NCBI GenBank assembly: GCA_029465975.1 | Contig: CM055747.1 | Location: 15,444,647-15,508,646 of the forward strand | Source: Dallia pectoralis | Taxonomy: Eukaryota; Chordata; Actinopteri; Esociformes; Umbridae | Length of the DNA stretch: 64,000 nucleotides | Direction: 5' to 3' | Shown here: one piece after another, positions 11,571 to 23,500 of the stretch | Layout: each line of letters starts with the position of its first letter | Numbering within the stretch: the first letter of the stretch is position 1 | Made by a program: the position numbers and the translations under genes | Notes under the pieces: generated by a model | The model's database searches: none | Told to the model about the DNA's origin: nothing | Seen by the model: the letters and a program-made list of their open reading frames with translations, nothing else

Positions 11571-14500
11571 TTAGCTGTGGGACGTCAGCTTTGTCCACGG
11601 GGTTGCACCACGCACTTCAAAAGGCTTTTCGTTGGCGTAGATGTGGCTACAGAGGTCATCCAGAGGAGGCTCAGGGTCTGTGGTGGCAAACTGGGCCGCA
11701 TCCTCAATCTCCTTCCGCACCGCAATATCGATCTCCTGCACACAGTCGGGACAGTCGATCATTATTACATTGTCAAAGACATGCTTGAGTCGTTACGCGT
11801 TACTGGTACTGGTTACGGTGTTGAATGAGATGTTTATGAATAAATGTGTACCAGTCACCTTGAGCTCCTCCACACTAGATAAATGTGTACCAGTCACCTT
11901 GAGCTCCTCCACACTAGATAAATGTGTACCAGTCACCTTGAGCTCCTCCACACTAGATAAATGTGTACCAGTCACCTTGAGCTCCTCCACACTAGATAAA
12001 TGTGTACCAGTCACCTTGAGCTCCTCCACACTAGATAAATGTGTACCAGTCACCTTGAGCTCCTCCACACTAGATAAATGTGTACCAGTCACCTTGAGCT
12101 CCTCCACACTAGATAAATGTGTACCAGTCACCTTGAGCTCCTCCACACTAGATAAATGTGTACCAGTCACCTTGAGCTCCTCCACACTAGATAAATGTGT
12201 ACCAGTCACCTTGAGCTCCTCCACACTAGATAAATGTGTACCAGTCACCTTGAGCTCCTCCACACTAGATAAATGTGTACCAGTCACCTTGAGCTCCTCC
12301 ACACTAGATAAATGTGTACCAGTCACCTTGAGCTCCTCCACACTAGATAAATGTGTACCAGTCACCTTGAGCTCCTCCACACTAGATAAATGTGTACCAG
12401 TCACCTTGAGCTCCTCCACACTAGATAAATGTGTACCAGTCACCTTGAGCTCCTCCACACTAGATAAATGTGTACCAGTCACCTTGAGCTCCTCCACACT
12501 AGATAAATGTGTACCAGTCACCTTGAGCTCCTCCACACTAGATAAATGTGTACCAGTCACCTTAAATGAGCTCCTCCACACTAGATAAATGTGTACCAGT
12601 CACCTTGAGCTCCTCCACACTAGATAAATGTGTACCAGTCACCTTGAGCTCCTCCACACTAGATAAATGTGTACCAGTCACCTTGAGCTCCTCCACACTA
12701 GATAAATGTGTACCAGTCACCTTGAGCTCCTCCACACTAGATAAATGTGTACCAGTCACCTTGAGCTCCTCCACACTAGATAAATGTGTACCAGTCACCT
12801 TGAGCTCCTCCACACTAGATAAATGTGTACCAGTCACCTTGAGCTCCTCCACACTAGATAAATGTGTACCAGTCACCTTGAGCTCCTCCACACTAGATAA
12901 ATGTGTACCAGTCACCTTGAGCTCCTCCACACTAGATAAATGTGTACCAGTCACCTTGAGCTCCTCCACACTAGATAAATGTGTACCAGTCACCTTGAGC
13001 TCCTCCACACTAGATAAATGTGTACCAGTCACCTTGAGCTCCTCCACACTGGCCATATTGTTGCTGAGCATGCGATCCTTCAGCATGGATATGGGGTCAC
13101 TCTTACTGCGGACTTCCTGGATCTCCTCACGCGTGCGGTAGCTGAGGGGCGAAAGGGCAGGTAGGGTTCAAAGGTCAGGGTTTGACTGGGTTACCAGGGT
13201 GGGTAAACGAGGCTACAGGTGAACGGGTAGATGCCAGGGCGTTGGTATGTTACCAGGGTGGGTAAACGAGGCTACTGGGTAACGGGTAGATGCCAGGGCG
13301 TTGGGCTGTGTTACCAGGGTGGGTAAATGAGGCTACAGGTGAACGGGTAGATGCCAGGGCGTTGGGGTGGGTTACCAGGGTGGGTAAACGAGGCTACAGG
13401 TGAACGGGTAGATGCCAGGGCGTTTGTGTTACCAGGGTGGGTAAACAAGGCTACCTGGTAACGGGTAGATGCCAGGGCGTTGGGCTGTTACCAGGGTGGG
13501 TAAACGAGGCTACTGGGTAACGGGTAGATGCCAGGGCGTTGGGCGGTTACCAGGGTGGGTAAACGAGGCTACAGGTGAACGGGTAGATGCCAGGGTGTTT
13601 GTGTTACCAGGGTGGGTAAACGAGGCTACTGGGTAACGGGTAGATGCCAGGGCGTTGGTTTGTTAGAGCACTTAAAGGCTAGCTGGTGAATCCCTGCCAA
13701 GACAAACTATTTATACAAACAGACTTACGATTACAGCTGAAGTTATCGAGCAACAGGGACATAGATGTGGACTTTTACCTGACCCCGGGGTCACTCATGC
13801 TGTGTCCATGGTAACGGTAGGTCTGAAGCTCCATGAGAATCGGGCCCTGAACACAGGTGGAACATAGAAACAGCTGTGATACCAAAACCCCCCAACCTGC
13901 ACATGCACAGTATCCCACCACCTGACTAACGTAGACACTCCTCTTCCCACAGTATCCCACCACCTGACTAACGTAGACACTCCCCTTCCCACAGTATCCC
14001 ACCACCTGACTAACGTAGACACTCCCCTTCCCACTGTATCCCACCCCCTGGACACTCCCCTTCCCACAGTATCCCACCACCTGACTAACCTGGCCACTCC
14101 CCTTCCCACAGTATCCCACCACCTGACTAACCTGGCCACTCCCCTTCCCACAGTATCCCACCCCCTGACTAACCTGGCCACTCCCCTTCCCACAGTATCC
14201 CACCACCTGACTAACCTGGCCACTCCCTTTCCCACAGTATCCCACCACCTGAATAACCTGGTCACTCCCCTTCCCACAGTATCCCACCACCTGAATAACC
14301 TGGCCACTCCCCTTCCCACAGTATCCCACCACCTGACTAACCTGGCCACTCCCCTTCCCACAGTATCCCACCACCTGGCCACTCCCCTTCCCACAGTATC
14401 CCACCCCTGGCCACTCCCCTTCCCACAGTATCCCACCCCCTGGCCACTCCCCTTCCCACAGTATCCCACCCCCTGGCCACTCCCCTTCCCACAGTATCCC

Positions 14501-17500
14501 ACCACCCGGCCACTCCCCTTCCCACAGTATCCCACCCCCTGGCCACTCCCCTTCCCACAGTGTCCCACCCCCTGGCCACTCCCCTTCCCACAGTATCCCA
14601 CCCCCTGGCCACTCCCCTTCCCACGTACACACTCACCTTCCCAGATCGACAGTGGTCCGCTGCAAATTTGGTCGCCTCTCTGACACACAGCACATCCATC
14701 CCGTCCACCTGTACAGAGATGTGATGAGTTGAACTATGGCCTTTCTGGAAGGTGTACCAACATGCGAGCACATTAGCTAGCGCACCTACCCTCAGGCCAG
14801 GAATGTAGTGTCCTCTCATGTAGTAATCTGTGCTGGCAGCAGCTCGCTCTACTGACGTGCCCATGCCGTACTGGTTGTTCTCACAAATGAAGATGATGGG
14901 CAACTTCCAAAGTGATGCCATATTATACGTCTCGAAGATCTGACCCTGCAGATACATGGAAATACAGTTGAGAGTCAAATCCTAACATAAGTGTTACTGT
15001 AGATGGGTGTCATGAGGCTGGCGCCCGTCAAACCTGGTTGGCTGCTCCGTCACCATACAGACTGACACAGAGCTGGTCTGTGCCAAGGTATTTACATGCC
15101 AGGGCAACGCCAGCTCCCAGAGGCACCTGTGGGAACAATATTCACCAGTTGGAAACAAACCATTCAACATCTTTGAACGGGATAAAGACCAGAGACAAAA
15201 TTATTTAGATCTAAAAAGATTCTTCCAAATCAAAGATGGCTAAAGGTACGTAATGTGGAATAACCTGAGCTCCCACCGAGGTAATGTGGAATAGCCTGAG
15301 CTCCCACCGAGGTAATGTGAAATAGCCTGAGCTCCCACCGAGGTAATGTGGAATAGCCTGAGCTCCCACCGAGGTAATGTGGAATAGCCTGAGCTCCCAC
15401 CGAGGTAATGTGGAATAACCTGAGCTCCCACCGAGGTAATGTGGAATAACCTGAGCTCCCACCGAGGTAATGTGGAATAAACAGAGCTCCCACCGAGGTA
15501 ATGTGGAATAACCTGAGCTCCCACCGAGGTAATGTGGAATTACCTGAGCTCCCACCTAGGTAATGTGGTATGACCTGAGCTCCCACCTAGGTAATGTGGA
15601 ATAACCTGAGCTCCCACCTAGGTGATGTGGAATTACCTGAGCTCCCACAATTCCGTTGCCACCATAGAAGTTTTTAGTGTACATGTGCATAGAGCCCCCC
15701 TTTCCCTTAGCAATGCCTCCTCTGCGACCTGAAAGACAAAAGCGGGGCGAAGAAAACAAAAAATCAGGGTTGATAACAAAGAGTCCAAAGTTTCAGTAGT
15801 TCCAAAGATAAAACCAGAGACGTATAGTTCAGTTATTAGCGGTTATTAGCAGTTATTAGCGGTTATTAGCAGTTATTAGCAGTTATTAGCAGTTATTAGC
15901 AGTAATTAGCAGTTATTAGCAGTTATTAGCAGTTATTAGCAGTTATTAGCAGTTATTAGCAGTTATTAGCAGTAATTAGCAATAATTAGCAATAATTAGC
16001 AGTAATTAGCAGTAATTAGCAGTTATTAGCAGTTATTAGCAGTTATTAGCAGTTATTAGCAGTTATTAGCAGTAATTAGCAGTAATTAGCAGTTATTAGC
16101 AGTTATTAGCAGTAATTAGCAATAATTAGCAGTTATTAGCAGTAATTAGCGGTTATTAGTGGTTATTAGCAGTTATTAGCGGTTATTAGCGGTTATCAGT
16201 TATTAGCAGTTATTAGCAGTAATTAGCAGTAATTAGCAGTAATTAGCAGTAATTAGCAGTTATTAGCAGTAATTAGCAGTAATTAGCAGTAATTAGCAGT
16301 TATTATGGTAATGCATTGGACTGAGTCCTCACCAGTAAGCTCAGCCATGATTTCCCTGACAGTCCCTCCTCTGGTGAGGGTGTAACCGTGGGCACGATAA
16401 GCTGTGATCAGGTGGTCAGACAGAGTGATTCCCCCCTCGATTCCAACCGCACACGCTTCCTAGTATTGAAAAACAAAAACAAAATCTCTGAGCATTTCAA
16501 TTTAAATGCTGACTTGTAGAAGAGACAGTTATTTTACCGACACAACTGCAGGGCAAAACAAAAGTGGCTGGCTTGGGATGTAGAGAATGTGTTAATGATA
16601 TTCCCTCTTTACAAGGTCATTCAAACCAGAAATAGATGTGCACAACAAGCACACATTAGTTAATTACATTGTAACACTGTTGGCTAGCTCGCAAACGTAT
16701 GTCACATGACCACATTAGCATGGACACATTAGCATGGACACATTAGCATGGACACATTAGCATGGACACATTAGCATGGACACATTAGCATGGCCATGAC
16801 AGGTGGCATCTAAATGTGTTCGTACTAGGGTCAGCTAACGTCTGAGAGGGACTATGAGTGTTGTGTGTGCTATGTGTACTATGTGTGCTATGTGAGCTCT
16901 CACCTGGCCATCATAAAGGTGACAGAAGCCTCTGATAATCTTCTGCTTGTACAGTTGATCTGCCTTCAGCTCCATCCGTCTGATGGTCTGCATGGTCCGG
17001 TAGTACTTTAACCCATCCTCACGGGTCAAAGTGGATGTCAGGGGGGGGCCCTCCTCCAGACGATAAATGTCAACTTTCTACCGGACACACACACACACAC
17101 ACGGACACACATACATATACATATATATATATATATATATATACACTGAAAACTCAAGGCCAACACTGAGCATTAACTGAAGTAAATGGTTACTTATTTG
17201 TTTTACCTTTATGTCAAATGTGGCTTCAGGAGTGAAGTCTGCGTATGAGCGTGACAACACCACTGCACTTGCTGCCTAAAGGAAAACAGAGGACATTAAA
17301 TGTTTAACTACAACCGTACATTCAACCAGATGTTTTAAAGGAAAACAGAGGACATTAAAAGTTTAACTACAACCGTACATTCAACCAGATGTTTTAAAGG
17401 AAAACAGAAGACATTAAAAGGTTCACTACAAACGTACATTCAACCAGATGTTTTAAAGGAAAACAGAGGACATTAAAAGGTTCACATCAACCGTACATTC

Positions 17501-19722
17501 AACCAGATGTTTTAAAGGAAAACAGAGGACATTAAAAGGTTCACTACATACGTACATTCAACCAGATGTTTTAAAGGAAAACAGAGGACATTAAAAGGTT
17601 CACTACACACGTACATTCAACCAGATGTTTTAATAACAGAAATACACAACAAGACAAGTGGAGCTGGACTTGCAGAGACTGATTCAGAAACACAATTCAT
17701 CTGAACCAGTTTTATTGCCTCTGAAAACCACCACTGAAATCTGTCTAGAAAAATACTAAAAACTAACAAACAGGAATACGGACTAGCAGCAAAAAAAAAT
17801 TGTCCAGAAAATGTCCTTACTTAATCGTATAGGTTTAGTGAATGATAAATAAGAGATTGTTGTGTTGAAGACCAAATACATTTTTGGGTTGGACAACAAA
17901 CAGTTAGTTGAACCCCTGTAAAGTAACTGAGATTGACACGATTCAAACTGAGAGCTCAGAAAACAGCAGCAGTTAACTCCTTCAGCTGAAATCCTAAATG
18001 TTGAAAGGGCGTTGGGAGTGTTGCATGTAATTTATGAATCATCGTTTGGGGATCAAAACTAGCCATAAGAGACATCTAAATATAGTATACTACAAAATAA
18101 AAGTATTCACGAACAAATGTCCTTTTTGAAACATAACAGACCAAAAGAGGCTAATTGTGAACAGTATTCATAACCCTTCAACATACACCAACCAACCCAA
18201 CCGGTTTGGGCTTTGTTAAAGGATCTAAGCGGTTGGCCTTGGCACCACTACCCCATTAGTGATAAGAATGGACATGTCTGTGTGCATATGACAAAGATGT
18301 GAAGTGTAAGAATATTCAAAACGGCAACAGGATAAGGGATTAGCAGAACAATGTTAAAGGTTGCTGTATATTGACACACAACAAAAAGTGATCAGTACAA
18401 ACATCTCAACCAGTTATCTAAATTAACTAAAATCATTGAGTGAAATGACATGTGAAAGAAACCGATCAAGCTCGAGCACAACAGTAGGATCTGGCACACA
18501 GAGTTGATCTCCTACTATACTGGTAAAACCATATCTTACCTCTGACACAACCTGGCCTCCCTATCAGGCAGCCAATGGGAGAGAAAACCAGATACAGTAA
18601 AAGTGACACAGATACCAGTTAAAGACATCATCGGAATGAAGAAAACAATTACCGACAATCATTATGTTGTCAAACTTAAAAGGAAAAGTGCTGACAACGG
18701 AATGTTTAAGGTTGTTAAACTAGCCGGTTTAACTAGCCGGTTTAACTAGCCGGTTAAAGGTTTGCATTGAACTGCACAAGGCGACTACACTGGTTTTGAA
18801 ACTGGGCAGTCTCTTAACTGTGAGTGGGGTGCCCAATTCTGGCTCAAAATAAGTGACATAATAAACATGTGGTGTTCGGAGTAGGATTTATAGGTCAAAG
18901 TGATTGCTTATGATAAAAAACACATTCTCAAATACTGTTAAACATAATCATGGAAAAGATACTGTGGGTTCTGGTTCTGAATAATACGCCAAGCAGTTCT
19001 AAAAATCTTGGTCAAGCATGGACATCATTGGTGCTTTTAAGTTCCATATCAGTTATTGCAATAACACGTATCCTCTGTCATTAGTACACTGACACTTTAG
19101 TACTGTTCTCATAATTAAACTGAATTACTCTTGGCTGTCGTGATAAATACCTAGAATTACTAATTATGGCTAAGAAACAATAAAACATGACAATGTTAAG
19201 ACATGAGGTGGCGCTCTTGCTTTAAAGGTTCAGTTAGTCATCAATCATCGGATGTGATGATGCTTCTTGATTGGAGATTAAACTATAAAGGGTTGTTATC
19301 CAATCAGCAGTGAAGTTAATGACTGTCGAACCTGTTATGTTAGTAACACCACTGTTAGCCGATATGATTCACTAGGATCTAAGGTAGTTAGTAGGTTTAC
19401 AGTATAAACTCAGTAGAGGATGTCATCAGGCAGGGATTTTAGAGTAAGTTCAGTTAGTTATCTATACAACAACTCTGAGACATTCATGTATTGAACTAAA
19501 GCCAGTCAACAACAGATACAGATATGTGTCCAGGCTAGCCAACTTGCTAACCATCCGTAGGGTACAAATCAGGGCCTTTGCAAGGTCAGCACCACCACTT
19601 GTCTCGCTTTTAAATTAAAGTGGTTTGAATCATAAACTAAAATAATGTGTAGAAACAATACTTACATTTCTGCTTGCACTGCCCCTCAGCACGTTGGATA
19701 TTATTGTCATCATCTTTTGCAT
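11571..19722 (-). CDS. pdha1: Pyruvate dehydrogenase E1 component subunit alpha, mitochondrial (complete, 11 coding exons)
   Basis: Thiamine-diphosphate-dependent decarboxylation of pyruvate in the mitochondrial matrix, as the alpha subunit of the E1 alpha2-beta2 tetramer. Coding exons on the minus strand are 19722-19666, 17275-17207, 17077-16904, 16459-16333, 15728-15637, 15126-15034, 14945-14790, 14708-14637, 13846-13779, 13141-13033 and 11735-11571. Phases close to 393 residues; human has 390. The start MQKMMTIISNVLRG is a basic transit peptide. The ThDP motif begins at GDGAANQ (about 198-204) and ends at the ENN of exon 7. The three regulatory serines are kept: YHGHS (296), DPGVS (303, codon split over exons 9/10) and GTSVER (235). 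Five or more introns carry minisatellites anchored on splice sites. The gene is divergent from PRDX4, 825 nt between start codons. Confidence 0.97.
11845..13032 (-). repeat. 39-bp minisatellite duplicating the PDHA1 exon 10 end and its 5' splice site
   Basis: About 30 near-identical 39-bp units. Each holds 18 nt identical to the exon 10 end (AGTGTGGAGGAGCTCAAG) plus 21 nt of intron beginning GTGACTGG. The unit encodes SSVEELKVTGTHL and stays in frame with exon 10. A 4-nt insertion near 12563-12566 (AAAT on the plus strand) breaks the frame with a TAA after 12 units. Confidence 0.95.
13185..13665. repeat. About 57-bp minisatellite in PDHA1 intron 9
   Basis: Nine copies built on TTACCAGGGTGGGTAAAC and GGGTAGATGCCAGGGCGTT. 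It lies about 45 nt upstream (minus-strand sense) of the exon 10 acceptor. The unit does not include the acceptor. Confidence 0.9.
13900..14630 (-). repeat. Minisatellite derived from the PDHA1 exon 8 donor region, with decayed donor
   Basis: About 19 units of 32-44 bp. On the minus strand they carry TGTGGGAAGGGGAGTG, resembling the exon 8 end and donor CTGGGAAG|GTGAGTGTG with GT changed to GG. The units nearest exon 9 read GGGAAGGGGAGTGTCTACGT against the exon 8 junction GGGAAGGTGAGTGTGTACGT (18 of 20 match). Short and long unit forms differ by a TTAGTCAGGT segment. Confidence 0.88.
15247..15636 (-). repeat. 31-bp minisatellite duplicating the PDHA1 exon 5 end and its 5' splice site
   Basis: About 13 units. 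On the minus strand each has GTGGGAGCTCAG, identical to the last 12 nt of exon 5, followed by GTTATTCCACATTACC, which matches the intron start GTAATTCCACATCACC. The array begins at the exon boundary at 15637. Confidence 0.94.
15835..16312. repeat. 10-bp repeat (AGTTATTAGC) in PDHA1 intron 4
   Basis: About 47 copies of AGTTATTAGC or AGTAATTAGC. It starts about 20 nt downstream of the exon 4 donor on the minus strand and does not include it. Confidence 0.93.
16722..16795. repeat. 14-bp repeat (ACACATTAGCATGG), six copies
   Basis: A short perfect repeat inside PDHA1 intron 3. Confidence 0.9.
17276..17638 (-). repeat. 59-bp repeat beginning at the PDHA1 exon 2 3' splice site
   Basis: Six copies. 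On the minus strand the unit contains TCCTCTGTTTTCCTTTA, the polypyrimidine tract of the real exon 2 acceptor. Copies then read AAAC where the true site reads AG|GCAGC, so the copied acceptors lack AG. Confidence 0.88.
17639..19665 (-). other. pdha1: PDHA1 intron 1, single-copy sequence
   Basis: Two kilobases of AT-rich intron with no array. It contains one possible microexon (18540-18560) and no other feature that I can support. Confidence 0.6.
18540..18560 (-). other. pdha1: Candidate 21-nt in-frame microexon of PDHA1
   Basis: Minus-strand sequence bounded by TGCCTGATAG| and |GTAAGATATG encodes GGQVVSE. It is phase 0, so it could be inserted between exon 1 (ends at N19) and exon 2 without a frameshift, giving 400 residues. 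The 393-residue form without it is closer to the human length, so it is at most alternative. Confidence 0.35.
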
Positions 19723-20546
19723 ACTATTTAGCCGCCACTGATTCAGGGAAACGTTTCTCCTTCCGTTTTTTTCCTGCCTGCCAAAACAACTAATGAAAAA
19801 CCCTCGTCGACTACTGATGACGACATACGCAGCTCCAAAACGCACTTGTCCGCGACAAAAAAACGAGCACAAACTGGGGCCATAGTAGATATACATAATA
19901 AATACCTTTATAGTAAATATACATAATAAATACCTTGATTATGTATATCTATGCTTAATGCCCCTAAACGCTCACAGACGTTCGTGTAATATAAATATGT
20001 ATACCTAGATCAAAGGATAAACTGGTAAAGGTTGATATCTGATTATAAACAAGACAGGGAGGTCGGGTTTTACTATGCATAACACCAATATTCCTTTACA
20101 TTATATAATTATATAGTGGGCCGTATAGCGTTTATAAAATCATGTCTTTTATATGTTAAACATTACATGATGTGGGTATACAGCCTCAGCTGGAAATCAT
20201 TACAATGCTTAAATTAAATGTATAAATAGTTAGATATACCTAAGGTTATCACAAGCATGTTGTCTTTGAGGAAAAGGACAAAAGTGAGCAATGATGGAAA
20301 TATTTGGACAGAGCCACACATTGCGCGTGCACTTAACCCGCGCGCGTGCACTTAACCCGCGCGCGTGCACTTAACCCGCGCGCGTGCACTTAACCCGCGC
20401 GCGTGCACTTAACCCGCGCGCGTGCACTTAACCCGCGCGCGTGCACTTAACCCGCGCGCGTGCACTTAACCCGTGCGCGTGCACTCCCACATGCATGTGT
20501 AGTTCTTCCTCCCAGTTAGCTACGTGCTGTCCAGACAGACATTATA
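19723..20546. promoter_or_regulatory. Shared divergent promoter region of PDHA1 and PRDX4
   Basis: The two genes start 825 nt apart in opposite directions. The PRDX4-proximal part is CpG-rich because of a 19-bp repeat; the PDHA1-proximal part is AT-rich except for a patch around 19760-19860. No TATA box is assigned. Confidence 0.55.
20320..20485. repeat. 19-bp CpG-rich promoter repeat (GCGCGTGCACTTAACCCGC)
   Basis: Eight nearly perfect copies ending about 60 nt before the PRDX4 start codon. Every unit contains GCGTG, the core recognised by AhR/ARNT (xenobiotic response) and compatible with the HIF core RCGTG. Confidence 0.92.
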
Positions 20547-23500
20547 ATGGATGTCATCCGTCATACGAGCATGTTAAAGCAAGTGTTTAGTGTGTTTTGC
20601 ACATTGTGTGTGCTGATTAAACTGGCCCCTGGCTCTGCATCCCCAGACGGATCTAATGGGAGGAAGGAGCAGGAGTGTTACAACTATGCAGGAGGACACG
20701 TCTACCCCGGGGAGGCTTTCCGGGTGCCTGTCTCGGACCATTCCTTGCATCTCAGCAAGGCAAAAAGTGGGTATTTCTCTCCCGCACAGTTCTACTTGTA
20801 TTTATTTGCACGTTATTTTTACTCGAGGGTGTTTTACACTATTATGCACTCGTTGGCCCCTCTAGGGTTAAAGCTACATGGCTAACTAACATCTAACCCG
20901 TAGGTAATAAACATAATAAGCTAGGCTCTATGCTGCGAACTATCACGGGTTATCCATATTAAAGTTCACCGCTGAAATATGCAACATGTCGGTCTGTGTT
21001 AGTTTGATTATATTCCATATGTAACTTTAATTTAAACAACATAATAGTCCTTCCATTTGGACACGTCATGTCAAACAGTCCTGGCTTCATTAACTACTGT
21101 GTGTTGGACTGGAGGTCCCGCACAATAACAGCTGCTTTTATACCACAATATCCCACATTATACCACATTATCCCACATTATCCCACAATATCCCACATTA
21201 TACCACATTACACCACATTACACCACATTACACCACATTATACCACATGATCACACATGATCACACATTACACCACATTATACCACATTATACCACATTA
21301 TACCACATTATCACACATTATCACACATTACACCACATTACACCACATTACACCACATTACACCACATTACACCACATGATCACACATGATCACACATGA
21401 TCACACATTATCACACATTATCACACATTATCACACATTATCACACATTATCACACATTATCACACCACATTATACCACATTATACCACATTATCACACA
21501 TTATCACACATTATCACACATTATCACACATTATCACACATTACACCACATTATCACACATTACACCACATTACACCACATTACACCACATTATCACACA
21601 TTATACCACATTATCACACATTATCACACATTATACCACATCCCACCACATTATACCACATTATACCACATTATCACACATTATCACACATTACACCACA
21701 TTACACCACATTACACCACATTACACCACATTACACCACATGATCACACATGATCACACATGATCACACATGATCACACATTATCACACATTATCACACA
21801 TTATCACACATTATCACACATTATCACACCACATTATACCACATTATACCACATTATCACACATTATCACACATTATCACACATTATCACACATTACACC
21901 ACATTATCACACATTACACCACATTACACCACATTACACCACATTATCACACATTATACCACATTATCACACATTATCACACATTATACCACATCCCACC
22001 ACATTATACCACATTATACCACATCCCACATTATCACACATTATGCCACATCCCACATTATACCACATCCCACATTATACCACATTATCACACATTATGC
22101 CACATCCCACATTATACCACATTATACCACATCCCACATTATACCACATTATCACACATACCACATTACACCACATTATACCACATTATCACACGTTATA
22201 CCACATTATCACACATTACACCACATTACACCACATTATACCACATTATACTACATTATCACACATTATACCACATCCCACATTACACCACATTATACCA
22301 CATTATACTACATTATCACACATTATACCACATCCCACATTATACCACATTATACCACATTATACCACATTATGCCACATCCCACATTATACCACATCCC
22401 ACATTATACCACATTATCACACGTTATACCACGTTATACCAACCACATCCCACATTATCACACATTATACCACATCCCACATTATACCACTTTATACCAC
22501 ATTATCACACATTATCCCACATTATCCCACATTATACCACATTATACCACATTATACCACATTATACCACTTTATACCACATTATCACACATTATCACAC
22601 ATTACACCACATTATACCACATTATACCACATTATCCCACATTATACCACATTATACCACATCCCACATTATACCACATTATACCACATCCCACATTATC
22701 ACACATTATCACACATTACACCACATTACACCACATTATACCACATTATCCCACATTATACCACATTATACCACATTATCACACATTATCACACATTATC
22801 ACACATTATCACACATTACACCACATTATACCACATTATCACACATTATCACACATTATACCACATCCCACATTATACCACATTATACCACATTGTCACA
22901 CATTATACCACATCCCACATTATACCACATTATCACACATTATACCACATCCCACATTATACCACATTATCACACATACCACATTATGCCACATCCCACA
23001 TTATACCACATCCCACATTATACCACATTATCACACGTTATACCATGTTATACCACGTTATACCAACCACATCCCACATTATCACACATTATCACACATT
23101 ATACCACATCCCACATTATACCACATTATTACACATACCACATTATACCACATTATACCACATTATCACACATTATACCACATCATCACACATTATCACA
23201 CATTATCACACATTATACCACATCCCACATTATACCACATTATCACACATACCACATTATACCACATTATACCACATTATACCACATTATGCCACATCCC
23301 ACATTATACCACATCCCACATTATACCACATTATCACACGTTATACCATGTTATACCACGTTATACCAACCACATCCCACATTATCACACATTATACCAC
23401 ATCCCACGTTATACCAACCACATCCCACATTATCACACATTATACCACATCCCACATTATACCACTTTATACCACATTATCACACATTATCCCATGGGCA

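Noticed and set aside
10179..11828. 549-codon open frame on the plus strand
   Set aside because: It is the 21-bp PDHA1 3' UTR minisatellite read in frame (TDGAWVQ repeats). The real gene is on the other strand and explains the flanks.
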